This document shows positions 23,601 to 32,710 of a stretch of DNA of 64,000 nt, piece by piece. Position numbers and translations under genes: made by a program. Location: positions 2,666,001 through 2,730,000 of the forward strand of contig NZ_CP130610.1 in the NCBI RefSeq assembly GCF_030544485.1, given 5' to 3'. The notes below the pieces were generated by a model. That model worked only from the letters and a program-made list of their open reading frames with translations, searched no databases and had not been told where the DNA came from. The DNA is from Halomonas sp. HAL1 (GTDB lineage: Bacteria; Pseudomonadota; Gammaproteobacteria; Pseudomonadales; Halomonadaceae). Numbering within the stretch: the stretch's first letter is position 1; each line of letters begins with the position of its first letter.

Positions 23601-23798
23601 ATTGCCATGACGACTCTTACCACCCTGTGCGGCCTTTCACCGCTGGTATTTCTACCCGGAGAAGGCACCGAGCTCTATCGCGGTGTCGGTGCCATTGTGC
23701 TATTTGGGCTGCTTGGCACGGCAATTGTCACCATTACCTTCTTGCCAGCCCTTACCGTTGCCGTGCTCAGTTGGAGAACCAAACGGTCGGCGAGCTAA
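20655..23798 (+). CDS. RND efflux permease (D-N type TM4)
   Basis: A 1047-residue resistance-nodulation-division pump. It has the usual internal duplication: TM1 at about 10-30, a large periplasmic loop, TM2-6 at about 335-490, then the second half with TM7 near 530 and TM8-12 at about 855-1040. In TM4 the motif is GMTIDNTIVVLE, giving Asp405-Asn406 where drug/proton antiporters of the AcrB type have two Asp. This suits a divergent HAE1 or related branch, and the substrate is unknown. It ends 12 bases from the convergent trpC. Confidence 0.88.
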   Translation: MFAAIIRHGILVSVITLILLILGIAAIWRIPVQMIPDLETRVVGIETQWPGATPQDIEKDILIEQEEFLRNVPNLQRMESTASSGSAEIELEFPFGVDLTETLIRVNNALSQVPSYPNNVDQPRIVANSFSANAFMYFNVGPREGNPRQLVIPAMRDYLEDNVRPRLESVAGVSEVTVSGGAERQMQLLINPEALAARELSIADIQDALQARNQDVSGGNLESGKRRYLLRTVGRFEDVESLEALILIRDGDAVTRLSDVAEVRQSYAELSSRSYSADGQPVLSVQVRREPGANVIDIKRAMLDEVAALNEGLLAEQGMRMTLSSDDVRYVESSIANVWVNLGLGALFATLVMYAFLRSARATLAGVIGIPICTIAAFLGLLLAGRTLNVISLAGVAFAIGMTIDNTIVVLESIETQRRRGLARFEAALEGVKQVWPAVLASTLTTILVFVPIFFIQQEAGQLYSDIAVAISTSIIVSMVVAITVIPTLGAHIDFRGKESTSTSPPRWVRGCLWVVDGMIRTTSRRFLAIVLGIVGGIGIFVWLTPPAEYLPEGEEAKTFASMNAPASYNLATMDAIAQTLQRELETHVGAEPERFEGGETDIPPIRTMGIQAEAQSLRIIAETIDPTHIEALMDALTRRFEKYPDMRAFAARGSIISSNDGGTRSITLDIAGNDLNELYTTANAIYQRAETVFDNPRIQSRPSALDLGQPLIEVYPNWERAAEVGLDTNTLGTTVAVLTNGAYLDDFYLDDEKIDLYGYGPEAGDIDLDALATLPIYTPSGVSVPLNTLADIRETVGTATLRRVDGRRSVTLDVIPPRSVALEAGIEQMQREVIEPLRNEGAIPANINVSVTGAGDQLDATRQALTGNALIALAIVYLLLVAIFAHWGYPLLILATIPLGAAGGIVGLWLMNTVGAQLPKIGLNAISQPFDMITMLGFLILMGTVVNNPILVVHQARENLRSASMGVREAVQQAVESRLRPIAMTTLTTLCGLSPLVFLPGEGTELYRGVGAIVLFGLLGTAIVTITFLPALTVAVLSWRTKRSAS

Positions 23799-23810
23799 AA
23801 AGCTGCGGAG

Positions 23811-24614
23811 TTAAAAGAATAACCGCTTAAGTGCCAAGCCAGGGTCGCTTTCGCGCATAAAAGCTTCGCCAACCAGAAAACCGTTAACGTTGTGGTCACG
23901 CATTAGCTCAACGTCATCGCGGGTATGAATACCTGATTCGGTAATCACCGTGACGCCCTCAGGAATGCGCGGCAGCAGATCCAGGGTCGTATTCAGGCTG
24001 GTTTCAAAGGTATGCAGGTTGCGGTTGTTGATGCCGACCAGTTTTAGATCCAGCGCCAGGGCGCGCTCAAGCTCCTCGGCGTCGTGTACCTCAACCAATA
24101 CATCCATTCCTAGCTGATTGGCCTGCTGATGCAGGTCGCGCAGCTGTGCATCATCCAGAGCGGCAACGATCAGCAGAATACAGTCCGATCCAATCGCCCG
24201 TGCTTCACAGACCTGATAGCCATGGGTGATAAAGTCTTTGCGAATCACCGGCAGGGTGCAGACATCCCGAGCGGCGATCAAATAGTCTTCGTGGCCTTGG
24301 AAAAAGTCGGCGTCGGTGAGCACCGACAGACAGGCAGCGCCGCCCTGGGCATAGCTTTTAGCGATATCCGAGGGGTGAAACTCTTCGCGAATAACACCTT
24401 TCGAGGGAGAGGCTTTTTTCACCTCGGCGATAATCGCCGGATCGCCCGTTGCGATGCGCGTATTAAGCGCCTCAATAAAGCCACGCGGAGCGCTCTGCTG
24501 CTCTCCCAGCGCGAGCAGGTCTGATTCTGAGACCGCTTGGCGACGCTCAGCCACTTCTTGGTCTTTGCGAGCCAGAATGCGCGTTAAAATAGTTGGCGTT
24601 GCCTGTTGAGTCAT
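23811..24614 (-). CDS. trpC: TrpC, indole-3-glycerol phosphate synthase
   Basis: A 267-residue TIM-barrel enzyme that cyclises carboxyphenylamino-deoxyribulose phosphate to indole-3-glycerol phosphate in tryptophan synthesis. It has [45 protein letters not shown] and [15 protein letters not shown] segments in order, including the catalytic Lys and Glu positions. It is monofunctional: no TrpF domain is fused. It is the last gene of trpG-trpD-trpC, 39 bases after trpD. Confidence 0.96.
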   Translation of the reverse strand: MTQQATPTILTRILARKDQEVAERRQAVSESDLLALGEQQSAPRGFIEALNTRIATGDPAIIAEVKKASPSKGVIREEFHPSDIAKSYAQGGAACLSVLTDADFFQGHEDYLIAARDVCTLPVIRKDFITHGYQVCEARAIGSDCILLIVAALDDAQLRDLHQQANQLGMDVLVEVHDAEELERALALDLKLVGINNRNLHTFETSLNTTLDLLPRIPEGVTVITESGIHTRDDVELMRDHNVNGFLVGEAFMRESDPGLALKRLFF

Positions 24615-24653
24615 GTTGATCTCTTTTTTTTAAAACTTATCTTGTTTAAGAAC

Positions 24654-25673
24654 CTACTGCTTAAAAACGCTGGTGAAGTGCGAAAGCTCTTTGAGTTTTT
24701 CGAGCGGCAGTTTGGAGGCTTGCGCGTCCTGAGCCACCATCACGCCCTCTTTTAAGGTATCCGCAACGCCTGAACAGTAGAGCGCGGCCCCGGCATTTAG
24801 CGCGACCATATCGGCGGCGGCGCCTTCACCTGAAAGAGCGGCCTTCACCAAGCGCAGGCTATCTTCCGCGCTGCTGGCCTTCAGCGTTGCCAAGCTCTGC
24901 CGTTCGATGCCCAGCTCTTCGGGCGTAATGGTGTACTGAGTAATCACACCCTCTTTAAGCTCGGCGACTAATGTGGGGCCTGCCAGGGAGATTTCATCCA
25001 AACCATCGTCTGAATGGACCACCATCACATGACGGCTACCCAAGGTTTTAAGCACTTCGGCCATGAGCGGCACCAATTCCGCGGCGTAAACACCCAGCAC
25101 CTGATTGGGGGCGCCAGCGGGATTGGTTAACGGCCCTAGAATATTAAACAGCGTGCGCACGCCCATTTCGCGGCGGGGCCCAATCGCATAGCGCATGGCC
25201 GGATGATGATTGGGGGCAAACATAAAGCCCACGCCCACCTGCTCGATACAGCGCGCCACCTGGTCAGGCTTAAGATCCAGGTAAATACCCGCCACATCAA
25301 ACAAATCAGCACTGCCCGAGGAGGATGAAACGCTACGGTTACCATGTTTAGCAACGTGAGCACCGGCAGCAGCGGCAACAAAACTAGCAGCGGTAGAAAC
25401 GTTAAATAGATTCGCGCCATCGCCACCGGTGCCGACGATATCTACAACGTTTTCCGCCTTCAATTCAACGCGTTTCATTAGCTCGCGCATTACCTGAGCG
25501 GCGGCGCTAATTTCAACGGCACTTTCGCCCTTCATGGCTAAACCCACCAGCAGGCCACCAATTTGCGCGTCAGAAGCATCGCCGGTCATGATCTGGCGCA
25601 TCAACGCGTGCATGGCATCGAAAGAGAGGTCTTCGCGGCGCATTACCGCATTAATCGCGTCTCGCATTTGCAT
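24654..25673 (-). CDS. trpD: TrpD, anthranilate phosphoribosyltransferase
   Basis: A 339-residue enzyme transferring phosphoribose from PRPP to anthranilate. The PRPP-binding GTGGDGANLFNVSTA, the KHGNRSVSS motif and the Mg2+-binding DDGLDEIS are visible. It is a stand-alone TrpD, not fused to the glutaminase, as in pseudomonads. The ATG at 25673 has only a weak ribosome site; an ATG two codons later is equally possible. It lies 39 bases after trpG. Confidence 0.96.
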   Translation of the reverse strand: MQMRDAINAVMRREDLSFDAMHALMRQIMTGDASDAQIGGLLVGLAMKGESAVEISAAAQVMRELMKRVELKAENVVDIVGTGGDGANLFNVSTAASFVAAAAGAHVAKHGNRSVSSSSGSADLFDVAGIYLDLKPDQVARCIEQVGVGFMFAPNHHPAMRYAIGPRREMGVRTLFNILGPLTNPAGAPNQVLGVYAAELVPLMAEVLKTLGSRHVMVVHSDDGLDEISLAGPTLVAELKEGVITQYTITPEELGIERQSLATLKASSAEDSLRLVKAALSGEGAAADMVALNAGAALYCSGVADTLKEGVMVAQDAQASKLPLEKLKELSHFTSVFKQ

Positions 25674-25712
25674 GAGCAGAGGGGCCCCTAAAAAAGCGTG
25701 TGAAACCGGCCA

Positions 25713-26348
25713 TCAGCCGCGTTTTAAAAAGTTGGCCAACAGCTCATGGCCTTGGCGGGTAAGAATCGACTCGGGGTGGAACTGCACCCCTTCAATATCC
25801 AGCTCGCGGTGACGAAACCCCATCACTAAACCGGGAGTAACATCGTCATCACCTGTCCAGGCAGTGACTTCCAAACAGTCAGGCAGACTCGCTTTATCGA
25901 CGACCAGGGAGTGATAGCGAGTAACCTCAACAGGATTATCCAACCCTTCAAATACACCTTGGTTCGCGTGTAGTACAGCAGAGGTTTTGCCATGCATGAC
26001 CTGTGGGGCGCGCACGACCTTGCCACCAAAGACCTGCCCAATGGCCTGATGGCCCAGGCAGACACCTAAAATAGGTAGCTTGCCAGCAAAATGCTCGATG
26101 GCGGCCATGGAGATACCTGCCTCGTTAGGCGTACATGGTCCCGGCGACACCACCAAGTGCGTCGGCGCCAGCGCTTCAATCTGCTCAATGGTGATGTCGT
26201 CATTAAGGTAAGTGATTACTTCCGCGCCCAGCTCGCCCAGGTACTGGACGATGTTAAACGTGAAGCTGTCATAATTATCGATCATCACTACTTTACGCGC
26301 TGGCTGATTCTGCGCTGACAGTTTCTGCGCCGACTGAGCTTGCGCCAT
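25713..26348 (-). CDS. trpG: TrpG/PabA, anthranilate/aminodeoxychorismate synthase glutaminase
   Basis: A 211-residue class I glutamine amidotransferase that supplies ammonia to TrpE and, probably, PabB. The catalytic triad is visible: Cys in [11 protein letters not shown], and His and Glu in [10 protein letters not shown]. The family core begins at [10 protein letters not shown], 21 codons after the chosen ATG at 26348. The Gln/Ala-rich tail before it is unusual but has the better, though weak, ribosome site; 26285 is the alternative. No trpE is present upstream, where a 382-base gap and an unrelated gene lie. In Pseudomonas-type genomes one TrpG often serves both pathways. Confidence 0.92.
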   Translation of the reverse strand: MAQAQSAQKLSAQNQPARKVVMIDNYDSFTFNIVQYLGELGAEVITYLNDDITIEQIEALAPTHLVVSPGPCTPNEAGISMAAIEHFAGKLPILGVCLGHQAIGQVFGGKVVRAPQVMHGKTSAVLHANQGVFEGLDNPVEVTRYHSLVVDKASLPDCLEVTAWTGDDDVTPGLVMGFRHRELDIEGVQFHPESILTRQGHELLANFLKRG

Positions 26349-26730
26349 TGCCCCACTTACTCCGTTGCGTCATTCAGGTCACAGATGAAACCGCTAATGA
26401 CTTGATGATACCGCAACCGGGCGCTGCGTTGCAGGGGTTAAGTGCTGCGCCGGGTCGTAATGATAAGAAGTTCCCTCAGCGAGCTTACGAACCGCCCCAG
26501 AATAGGGGCTCACCAACGCCGCACCGAAGAAACCGTTCGCTCAGTCATCAGGCACGCTATGCTTAGGAGTGTAAGACTGTTAAGCATAGTGGCACTTTCC
26601 CCTAGAGGAAATCCTACCTTATATCTTACCTCTCTCGACCTGCCTGAAGATTGGTACTAGCAACGAACCACCGCAGTCTTTATTATCTACCGACATTTAC
26701 GTTAGTTTACAATTAAGTTAGGAGCGTAAG
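26349..26730. other. 382-base gap between trpG and the metal-binding protein gene
   Basis: No coding region is supported. It contains a stem-loop with 9-base arms CTATGCTTA (26557-26565) and TAAGCATAG (26581-26589) around a 15-base loop. An A+T-rich promoter-like stretch lies before 26731, and an AGGAG ribosome site at the right end. No Trp-rich leader peptide was found for trpG. Confidence 0.5.
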
Positions 26731-27645
26731 ATGACAAAGCGGGTTACCAGGATGTGTACGCTCTTATTCGTCGCATTGATCAGCGCTGCGCCAGCCTATG
26801 CCAACACAACGCTACGCGTTATTGCCTCGTTTTCAGTCATGGAGGAGTTGGTCAAACGGGTGGCAGGAGACGCGGTCAGCGTCAATGTCATTGTTCCTGT
26901 GGGTGAAGACGTTCACCGCTGGGAGTTAACACCCCCCAATGTGCTTGCGTTAGAAGAGACCCATATCGTCTTTTATAACGGACTGGGCTTAGAGCCTTGG
27001 ATTCGTCATATTGAAGCGATGTCAGACGATCAGTTAACCCTCGTGGAAGTGGCGAAAAAGGCTGACTACGCACCGCTGATGATCTCCACAGGTCAATATA
27101 AAGGCGAACCAGATCCGCACATGTGGATGGACCCCGCTGGCGCCGCCGCTTACATTGATGTGATTGCCGCCACGCTGGCCGAGCATCTGCCTAAGCAGGC
27201 AGATGCGTTTTATGCGCGCGCCGAAGAAGCTCGCAAAGCGCTGACTACTCTGAGCTCAGAAGTGAAAGAGCGGCTCGATGGTATTCCTCAAACCAACCGC
27301 ACACTACTCACTAGCGAAGCAAGCTTTGGTTATTTCGCACGCGCCTTCTCATTTCAAGCCCAGGGGGTGTGGGGCGTTAATCATGAAACCCAAGGCAGTG
27401 CCCAAGCAATGGCCAAAATGAGCGAGCAACTTGCTGCAAAACGTCCCTCGGCACTCTTTTTTGAAAGCACGACCCCCAGTATTCATATGGATGCTTTAGC
27501 TCGGGAGACTTCAATTCCACTCGCGGGGCCGTTGTATGTCGATTCACTGAGTAGCATAGATGGCCCAGCTGCCAACTATTCGGCCATGCTGCGTCATAAC
27601 GCAGAGGTACTGCATACCGCTTTAGGCGGCGCAACGGCCGAGTAA
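26731..27645 (+). CDS. Orphan metal-binding periplasmic protein, Mn/Zn ABC type
   Basis: A 304-residue cluster A-I substrate-binding protein. A signal peptide ends near residue 25 (AAPAYA-NT). The four metal ligands are recognisable: His in GEDVHRWELTP, His in DPHMWMDP, Glu in TSEASFGYF, and Asp in LYVDSLS. His-His-Glu-Asp is the set of manganese proteins such as PsaA and MntC, whereas zinc proteins such as ZnuA have three His. The His-rich loop of many ZnuA proteins is absent. No ATPase or permease genes adjoin it, so it must work with a transporter encoded elsewhere or has another role. AGGAG precedes the ATG. Confidence 0.85.
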   Translation: MTKRVTRMCTLLFVALISAAPAYANTTLRVIASFSVMEELVKRVAGDAVSVNVIVPVGEDVHRWELTPPNVLALEETHIVFYNGLGLEPWIRHIEAMSDDQLTLVEVAKKADYAPLMISTGQYKGEPDPHMWMDPAGAAAYIDVIAATLAEHLPKQADAFYARAEEARKALTTLSSEVKERLDGIPQTNRTLLTSEASFGYFARAFSFQAQGVWGVNHETQGSAQAMAKMSEQLAAKRPSALFFESTTPSIHMDALARETSIPLAGPLYVDSLSSIDGPAANYSAMLRHNAEVLHTALGGATAE

Positions 27646-27659
27646 TCAGCCCTTTGTCA

Positions 27660-28400
27660 TTACTCAATCGCCTTTGTCGTCTGGGAAGTAGTTGCCAGCA
27701 ATTCTGTTAACGAAGAGAGCACTAGGTCAGGGTGACTCTCTTCGATTGGCTCGCCGTGGTTGTAGCCGTACGGTAACGCTACGGTAGTAAAGCCTGCCGC
27801 TTTACCAGCAGCAATATCATGCCGGGAATCACCCACCATCACACACTCAGCGGCTGGAATCTGGCACGTGCGGGCAGCATGCAGCAGCGGCAATGGATGA
27901 GGCTTTTTTTCAGCCAGTGAATCACCGCCCACCCAGAGTGTAAAATAGTCCAACAGTTCAAAGTGCTGTAAGAGCGGCTCAATAAAACGCTCAGGCTTAT
28001 TGGTAATTAGCACCAGTGTCATTCCTTGCTGGTGCAGCCCCTGAAGCGCTTGCTGAACGCCCGAATAGAGCGTTGTGAGAACATGGGGCGCGGCGCCATA
28101 GTAATCCATAAAAGTATCATAGCCGCGCTGCTGGAGTGCGGGCGTGGGAGGCGTCTGTAACGCCCAGGTTAGGGCTTTTTCGACTAATACCGGCGCCCCA
28201 TTACCGACCCAATCACGCACCTCTGCTTCGCTTGGCTGGCGTAGATCAAGCGCCTTTAGAGCATGCGCCACCGCGGCGGCAAGATCAGGTACCGAATCAA
28301 TCAACGTGCCATCCAAGTCGAACGCAATCAGCCGCTTACCCTGCAGTGCTGAATGTAGTCCTGAATATCGTTCTGTCAATCGTATGGAATGCACCGTCAT
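27660..28400 (-). CDS. gph: Gph, phosphoglycolate phosphatase
   Basis: A 246-residue HAD-superfamily phosphatase removing 2-phosphoglycolate, a product of DNA 3'-end repair. HAD motif I (FDLDGTLIDSVPD) with the nucleophile Asp, motif II (LVLITNKPE), the Lys of motif III (KKPHPLPL) and motif IV (MVGDSRHDIAAG) are complete. The ATG at 28400 was chosen over 28415 because a GAGG-type ribosome site precedes it. It is convergent with the metal-binding protein gene. In related genomes gph usually follows rpe directly and precedes trpE; here ndh intervenes and trpE is absent. Confidence 0.9.
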   Translation of the reverse strand: MTVHSIRLTERYSGLHSALQGKRLIAFDLDGTLIDSVPDLAAAVAHALKALDLRQPSEAEVRDWVGNGAPVLVEKALTWALQTPPTPALQQRGYDTFMDYYGAAPHVLTTLYSGVQQALQGLHQQGMTLVLITNKPERFIEPLLQHFELLDYFTLWVGGDSLAEKKPHPLPLLHAARTCQIPAAECVMVGDSRHDIAAGKAAGFTTVALPYGYNHGEPIEESHPDLVLSSLTELLATTSQTTKAIE

Positions 28401-28513
28401 TGCCCTCTGCCTCATCGTGTTTAGAAAACTATCTTACCTGTTCAAGGTAAACGTTCGCATTAGTCAGAAGCGTAAGAAGCTTCTATGCTGGAGCTAACTT
28501 AGCCAAGGAGATA

Positions 28514-29815
28514 ATGATGGCCATACCCAGGATTGTGATTGTCGGCGGTGGCGCGGGTGGGCTAGCCCTCGCTACGCGGCTAGGGCATACATTAGGCAAG
28601 CGTAAACGCGCAGAGATTGTGTTGTTGGATCGTAACACCACCCACGTTTGGAAGCCTTTGCTCCATGAACTGGCGACCGGCGTGCTTAATTCCAGTATGG
28701 ACGAGGTGGATTATCGCGGACATTCGTCTGCTCACTTCTACCGTTATCAGCGAGGTTCACTGACGGGTGTGGATCGCCAGCAGCAAGTCCTACGTTTAGC
28801 CCCCGTTAAAGACGAAGATGGCGCTGAGGTACTGCCTGCCCGCGAGTTAACCTATGACTACTTAGTGATGGCGTTGGGTAGTGTTTCCAATGACTTCGGC
28901 ACGCCCGGCGTCGCCGAGCACTGCCACTTTATTGATTCGCCCCAGCAGGCCAAAGCGTTTCAGCGCGATATGATCAATACCTTCCTGCGCTATACCGACC
29001 CCACCCTGCGCCAGCATACCCAGTTGACTATTGGCATTGTGGGCGGCGGCGCAACAGGGGTAGAGCTTGCCGCCGAGCTATTTGATGCCTCACGTATGCT
29101 CAATGCCTATGGCGTAACGGCGATAGATCATCAGCACATTAGCGTACACTTGCTAGAGGCTGCGCCACGCTTACTGCCTGGGCTTTCTGACCGGGTCAGC
29201 CAGACCGTTAAAACAGAGCTTGAGAAAATGGGCGTCACCGTTCATACCGATACGGCGATCAAGGAAGCACAAGCGCATCGGCTGATTACCGACAACGGTG
29301 AGGAGATCAAGACGGATATTAATGTGTGGGCAGCGGGTATCAAAGCGCCGCCATTTCTAACCGAACTTGGCCTGACGACTAACAAGAAAAATCAGATCGA
29401 AGTGAAACGTAGCCTGCAAAGTGTCGACGATGAACGAATATTCGCACTTGGCGACTGCGCCAGTTGCCCGATGGGAGACGAGGGTACCGTGCCGCCTCGC
29501 GCTCAAGCGGCGCATCAACAAGCCAAGTTATTAGCCAAAAACCTGGTTAACCAACTGGAAGATAAGCCATTACAGGATTTTCGCTACCGTGATCATGGCT
29601 CACTGGTGTCACTGGCGCGCTACGATGCAGTGGGTAATTTGATGCGTAGCGGAGCCTCCAAAGGTCTGTTTTTGGAAGGCTGGCTGGCACGCCAAGCCTA
29701 TGCTTCGTTATATCGTACGCATCAGCTCTCAATTCATGGGCCGACAAAAACGGGGCTGTCATGGCTGGTGGATAAGCTCAATAAGTATTTAAAACCACGC
29801 ATGAAATTACACTAA
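28514..29815 (+). CDS. ndh: Type II NADH dehydrogenase (NDH-2)
   Basis: A 433-residue flavoprotein that oxidises NADH and reduces quinone without pumping protons, sitting on the inner face of the membrane. The FAD-binding VIVGGGAGGLALATRL, the NADH-binding IGIVGGGATGVELAAEL and the C-terminal FAD motif IFALGDCASC are in the usual order. The amphipathic C-terminal region fits peripheral membrane attachment. AAGGAG precedes tandem ATG codons at 28514 and 28517. It sits on the plus strand between gph and rpe, which are both on the minus strand. Confidence 0.92.
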   Translation: MMAIPRIVIVGGGAGGLALATRLGHTLGKRKRAEIVLLDRNTTHVWKPLLHELATGVLNSSMDEVDYRGHSSAHFYRYQRGSLTGVDRQQQVLRLAPVKDEDGAEVLPARELTYDYLVMALGSVSNDFGTPGVAEHCHFIDSPQQAKAFQRDMINTFLRYTDPTLRQHTQLTIGIVGGGATGVELAAELFDASRMLNAYGVTAIDHQHISVHLLEAAPRLLPGLSDRVSQTVKTELEKMGVTVHTDTAIKEAQAHRLITDNGEEIKTDINVWAAGIKAPPFLTELGLTTNKKNQIEVKRSLQSVDDERIFALGDCASCPMGDEGTVPPRAQAAHQQAKLLAKNLVNQLEDKPLQDFRYRDHGSLVSLARYDAVGNLMRSGASKGLFLEGWLARQAYASLYRTHQLSIHGPTKTGLSWLVDKLNKYLKPRMKLH

Positions 29816-29847
29816 ACACCCCGTTAATTTTTGCTTGAAGCGTATTA

Positions 29848-30543
29848 TTACGCCGTCGCCAGCGCCGCCCGCAGTTGTTTGAGTACTGTGTCGTAGCCGT
29901 GCGGGTCGCTGGCTTGGTGGGCACTGAAAATAGCGGAGCCTGCTACAAAGGTATCGGCGCCAGCGGCGGCAATCTCAGCAATGTTATCCACTTTTACTCC
30001 GCCGTCGATTTCCAAGCGGATATCATAGTGTGATGCATCAATGCGCGCCCGTGCCTCGCGCAGCTTGCTCAGCGTACCAGGAATAAATGACTGGCCACCA
30101 AAGCCTGGATTAACGCTCATCAGCAGTACCATATCGACTTTATCCATCACGTAGTCGAGATAGGAGAGCGGCGTTGCGGGATTAAACACTAAACCGGCCT
30201 TACAGCCACCATCGCGGATCAACTGCAGCGAACGGTCAACGTGCTCAGAGGCTTCAGGGTGAAAGGTGATATAGCTGGCACCTGCCTCAATAAAGTCGCT
30301 GATCATGCGGTCGACTGGCTTGACCATCAAATGCACATCAATGGGCGCCGTTACGCCGTGCTTACGCAGCGCTTTGCACACCATAGGGCCAATCGTGAGG
30401 TTAGGTACATAGTGATTATCCATTACATCGAAGTGCACCACATCGGCACCTGCAGCCAGCACGTTATCCACTTCTTCACCCAACCGGGCAAAATCAGCTG
30501 ATAAAATAGAGGGGGCAATGAGAAAATCATGCGCAGCGGTCAT
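29848..30543 (-). CDS. rpe: Rpe, ribulose-phosphate 3-epimerase
   Basis: A 231-residue TIM-barrel enzyme interconverting ribulose 5-phosphate and xylulose 5-phosphate. [33 protein letters not shown], the HLMVKPVD segment, [12 protein letters not shown] and LEIDGGVK contain the metal-binding His/Asp set. The ATG at 30543 with AGGA upstream is preferred; the frame continues 20 non-conserved codons further. Confidence 0.96.
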   Translation of the reverse strand: MTAAHDFLIAPSILSADFARLGEEVDNVLAAGADVVHFDVMDNHYVPNLTIGPMVCKALRKHGVTAPIDVHLMVKPVDRMISDFIEAGASYITFHPEASEHVDRSLQLIRDGGCKAGLVFNPATPLSYLDYVMDKVDMVLLMSVNPGFGGQSFIPGTLSKLREARARIDASHYDIRLEIDGGVKVDNIAEIAAAGADTFVAGSAIFSAHQASDPHGYDTVLKQLRAALATA

Positions 30544-30699
30544 ATTCCATTCCTGCTTATTAATCAGTAGACGAGAGTAGCTACCCCCTATGCCTGTGAG
30601 CACAGGCTAAAGAGCAAAGCCAAACGTCTATCTTATCAGAGCCGCTTACCAGAACCACGTATCAGCAACGTAAGCGCTGCTAGGTATGTCGTCACAGGT

Positions 30700-30722
30700 A
30701 TATTCTTAAATAGAATATAAAA
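30700..30722 (+). promoter_or_regulatory. Inverted repeat before the sulfate transporter operon, candidate CysB site
   Basis: ATATTCT-TAAAT-AGAATAT (30700-30718) is a perfect inverted repeat with 7-base arms, 100 bases before the sbp start. It is followed by AAAA, so GAATATAAAA (30713-30722) is identical to the sequence before cysH. CysB is the obvious candidate binder from context, but the match to its loose consensus is untested. Confidence 0.45.
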
Positions 30723-30818
30723 CATGATTGTAATTCCACATTGATAGATTTAACCTTACGGCTATTGTGACACTACTTTTTGGCGATCCTTTGCGCTTAC
30801 TGATTTAAGGAGTTACTT

Positions 30819-31829
30819 ATGACGTTGCCGACAATTTTCCGCCGCAGCCTAATTGCAGTTGCACTGGGCGTCACGGTCAGTGGTACCGCTGCAGCCCAGG
30901 AGCGTGAACTGCTCAATTCGTCCTACGATATCGCTCGTGAGCTGTTTGCCGCGATTAACCCTGAGTTTCAGGCGTGGTGGCAGGAAGAGCACGGTGAAGA
31001 GATTGCCATTAGCCAGTCTCACGGCGGTTCTTCTGCACAGGCGCGTGCCATCCTGCAGGGCCTACGAGCCGATGTGGTGACCTTTAACCAGGTGACTGAC
31101 GTACAAGTACTCGCGGATGCTGGGCTGGTAGCAGAAGATTGGCAAGACGCATTTGAGAACAATGCCTCGCCCTACTACTCCACTACCGCTTTCCTGGTGC
31201 GTAAAGGCAACCCAAAAGGCATCGAAAGCTGGGACGATCTAGTCCAAGAAGACGTAGAAATGGTCTTCCCTAACCCGAAAACCTCGGGTAATGGCCGCTA
31301 CACCTACTTAGCTGCCTGGGGCTTTGCCGAGAACGAATTTGATGGCGATGAAGAGCAAATCGAAGAGTTCATGAGCACCTTCTTAGCCAACGTGGCGGTA
31401 TTTGATACCGGCGGCCGTGGCGCGACGACCAGCTTTATTGAGCGAGAAATTGGCGATGTACTGATTAGCTTCGAGTCTGAAGTTAACAATATTCGTAGCG
31501 AGTACGGCAGCGACGATTACGAAGTGATCGTGCCCCCGGTCAGCATCCTGGCCGAGTTCCCCGTTGCCGTTGTCGGCGAAAACGCTGAGCGCAACGGCAA
31601 CAGCGACTTGGCCCAAAGCTACCTTGAGTACCTCTACACCGAAGAGACTCAGCGCCTGCTGGCAGGCTTTAACTACCGGGTGCATAACGAAGCCGTGGTC
31701 GAAGAGTTTGCCGACCAGTTCCCGGAGACCGAATTACTCGAAGTAGACGACGTGTTTGGTAGCTGGGACGAGGTAATGGAGACTCACTTTGGCAGTGGCG
31801 GCCGACTCGACCAGTTACAGCGCCGCTAA
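30819..31829 (+). CDS. sbp: Sulfate-binding periplasmic protein
   Basis: A 336-residue ABC substrate-binding protein delivering sulfate (possibly thiosulfate) to CysT/CysW/CysA. The signal peptide is cleaved near residue 26 (TAAAQ-E). The family blocks [50 protein letters not shown] and [10 protein letters not shown] are complete and line the anion site. AGGAG-type sequence precedes the ATG. It heads the operon, with cysT 26 bases on. Whether it is Sbp or CysP by specificity cannot be told from sequence alone. Confidence 0.94.
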   Translation: MTLPTIFRRSLIAVALGVTVSGTAAAQERELLNSSYDIARELFAAINPEFQAWWQEEHGEEIAISQSHGGSSAQARAILQGLRADVVTFNQVTDVQVLADAGLVAEDWQDAFENNASPYYSTTAFLVRKGNPKGIESWDDLVQEDVEMVFPNPKTSGNGRYTYLAAWGFAENEFDGDEEQIEEFMSTFLANVAVFDTGGRGATTSFIEREIGDVLISFESEVNNIRSEYGSDDYEVIVPPVSILAEFPVAVVGENAERNGNSDLAQSYLEYLYTEETQRLLAGFNYRVHNEAVVEEFADQFPETELLEVDDVFGSWDEVMETHFGSGGRLDQLQRR

Positions 31830-31855
31830 TATTCATACATGAGCCAGCCTGAACT

Positions 31856-32710
31856 ATGAGTCAACTTGCCACTTGGCGAACCGGCAGCACACGCGTGCTG
31901 CCGGGTTTTGGCCTTTCTATGGGTATCAGCGTGCTGTTTATCTCGCTGGTGCTGCTCTTACCGATTACCGGCCTGTTCGGCCAGTTAGCGGGGCTTAGCT
32001 TCGCCGAATACTGGGCGATTATCACCGAAGGCCGTGTGGTCGCAAGCTATATGGTGACCATTGGCGCGGCAGCCGTCGCGGCCATTATCAATGCCATCTT
32101 TGGCCTATTATTGGCTTGGGTGCTGGTGCGCTATGAGTTCCCTGGCAAGCGCTTACTGGATGCCTTGATGGATCTGCCCTTTGCGTTGCCCACCGCGGTG
32201 GCAGGCATTACGCTGGCAACGCTTTATGCCAGTAGCGGCTGGATGGGCCAACTGCTTGAACCGCTTGGTTTTCAGGTCGCCTATACCTGGGTAGGCATTG
32301 CGTTGGCCATGGCCTTTACCAGTATTCCGTTTGTAGTGCGCACCGTTCAACCAGTGCTGGAAGACTTACCCGCTGAAGTCGATGAAGCCGCCATGTCACT
32401 AGGTGCAACTGACGGTGTCGCCTTTCGTCGCGTGATCTTGCCGCATATCTGGCCTGCCTTAGTCACCGGTACCGGGCTTGCTTTTGTGCGCTCGTTAGGT
32501 GAGTTCGGGGCGATCATTTTTATCGCTGGCAATATGCCTTATGAAACCGAGATCACCGCACTGATGATCTTCGTCAAACTGCAAGAGTACGACTATGCGG
32601 GCGCATCGGCGATCGCTTCGGTCGTACTGTTCGTATCACTGGCGCTGCTACTGGCGATTAATGTTTGGCAGGGACGTTTTGTACGCCGCCTGCATGGAGG
32701 TAAGGGCTAA
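31856..32710 (+). CDS. cysT: CysT (CysU), sulfate ABC transporter permease
   Basis: A 284-residue inner-membrane permease with six predicted helices (about residues 18-40, 62-85, 100-120, 138-160, 200-225, 245-270). The cytoplasmic coupling motif is EAAMSLGATDGVAFRRVILP. The conserved start of the third helix, PFALPTAVAGITLATLY, is typical of CysT. Its stop overlaps the cysW start (TAATG), implying translational coupling. Confidence 0.94.
   Translation: MSQLATWRTGSTRVLPGFGLSMGISVLFISLVLLLPITGLFGQLAGLSFAEYWAIITEGRVVASYMVTIGAAAVAAIINAIFGLLLAWVLVRYEFPGKRLLDALMDLPFALPTAVAGITLATLYASSGWMGQLLEPLGFQVAYTWVGIALAMAFTSIPFVVRTVQPVLEDLPAEVDEAAMSLGATDGVAFRRVILPHIWPALVTGTGLAFVRSLGEFGAIIFIAGNMPYETEITALMIFVKLQEYDYAGASAIASVVLFVSLALLLAINVWQGRFVRRLHGGKG

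Noticed and set aside
26349..26730. Tryptophan leader peptide and attenuator before trpG
   Set aside because: No short reading frame with adjacent Trp codons, and no terminator with a T run next to trpG.
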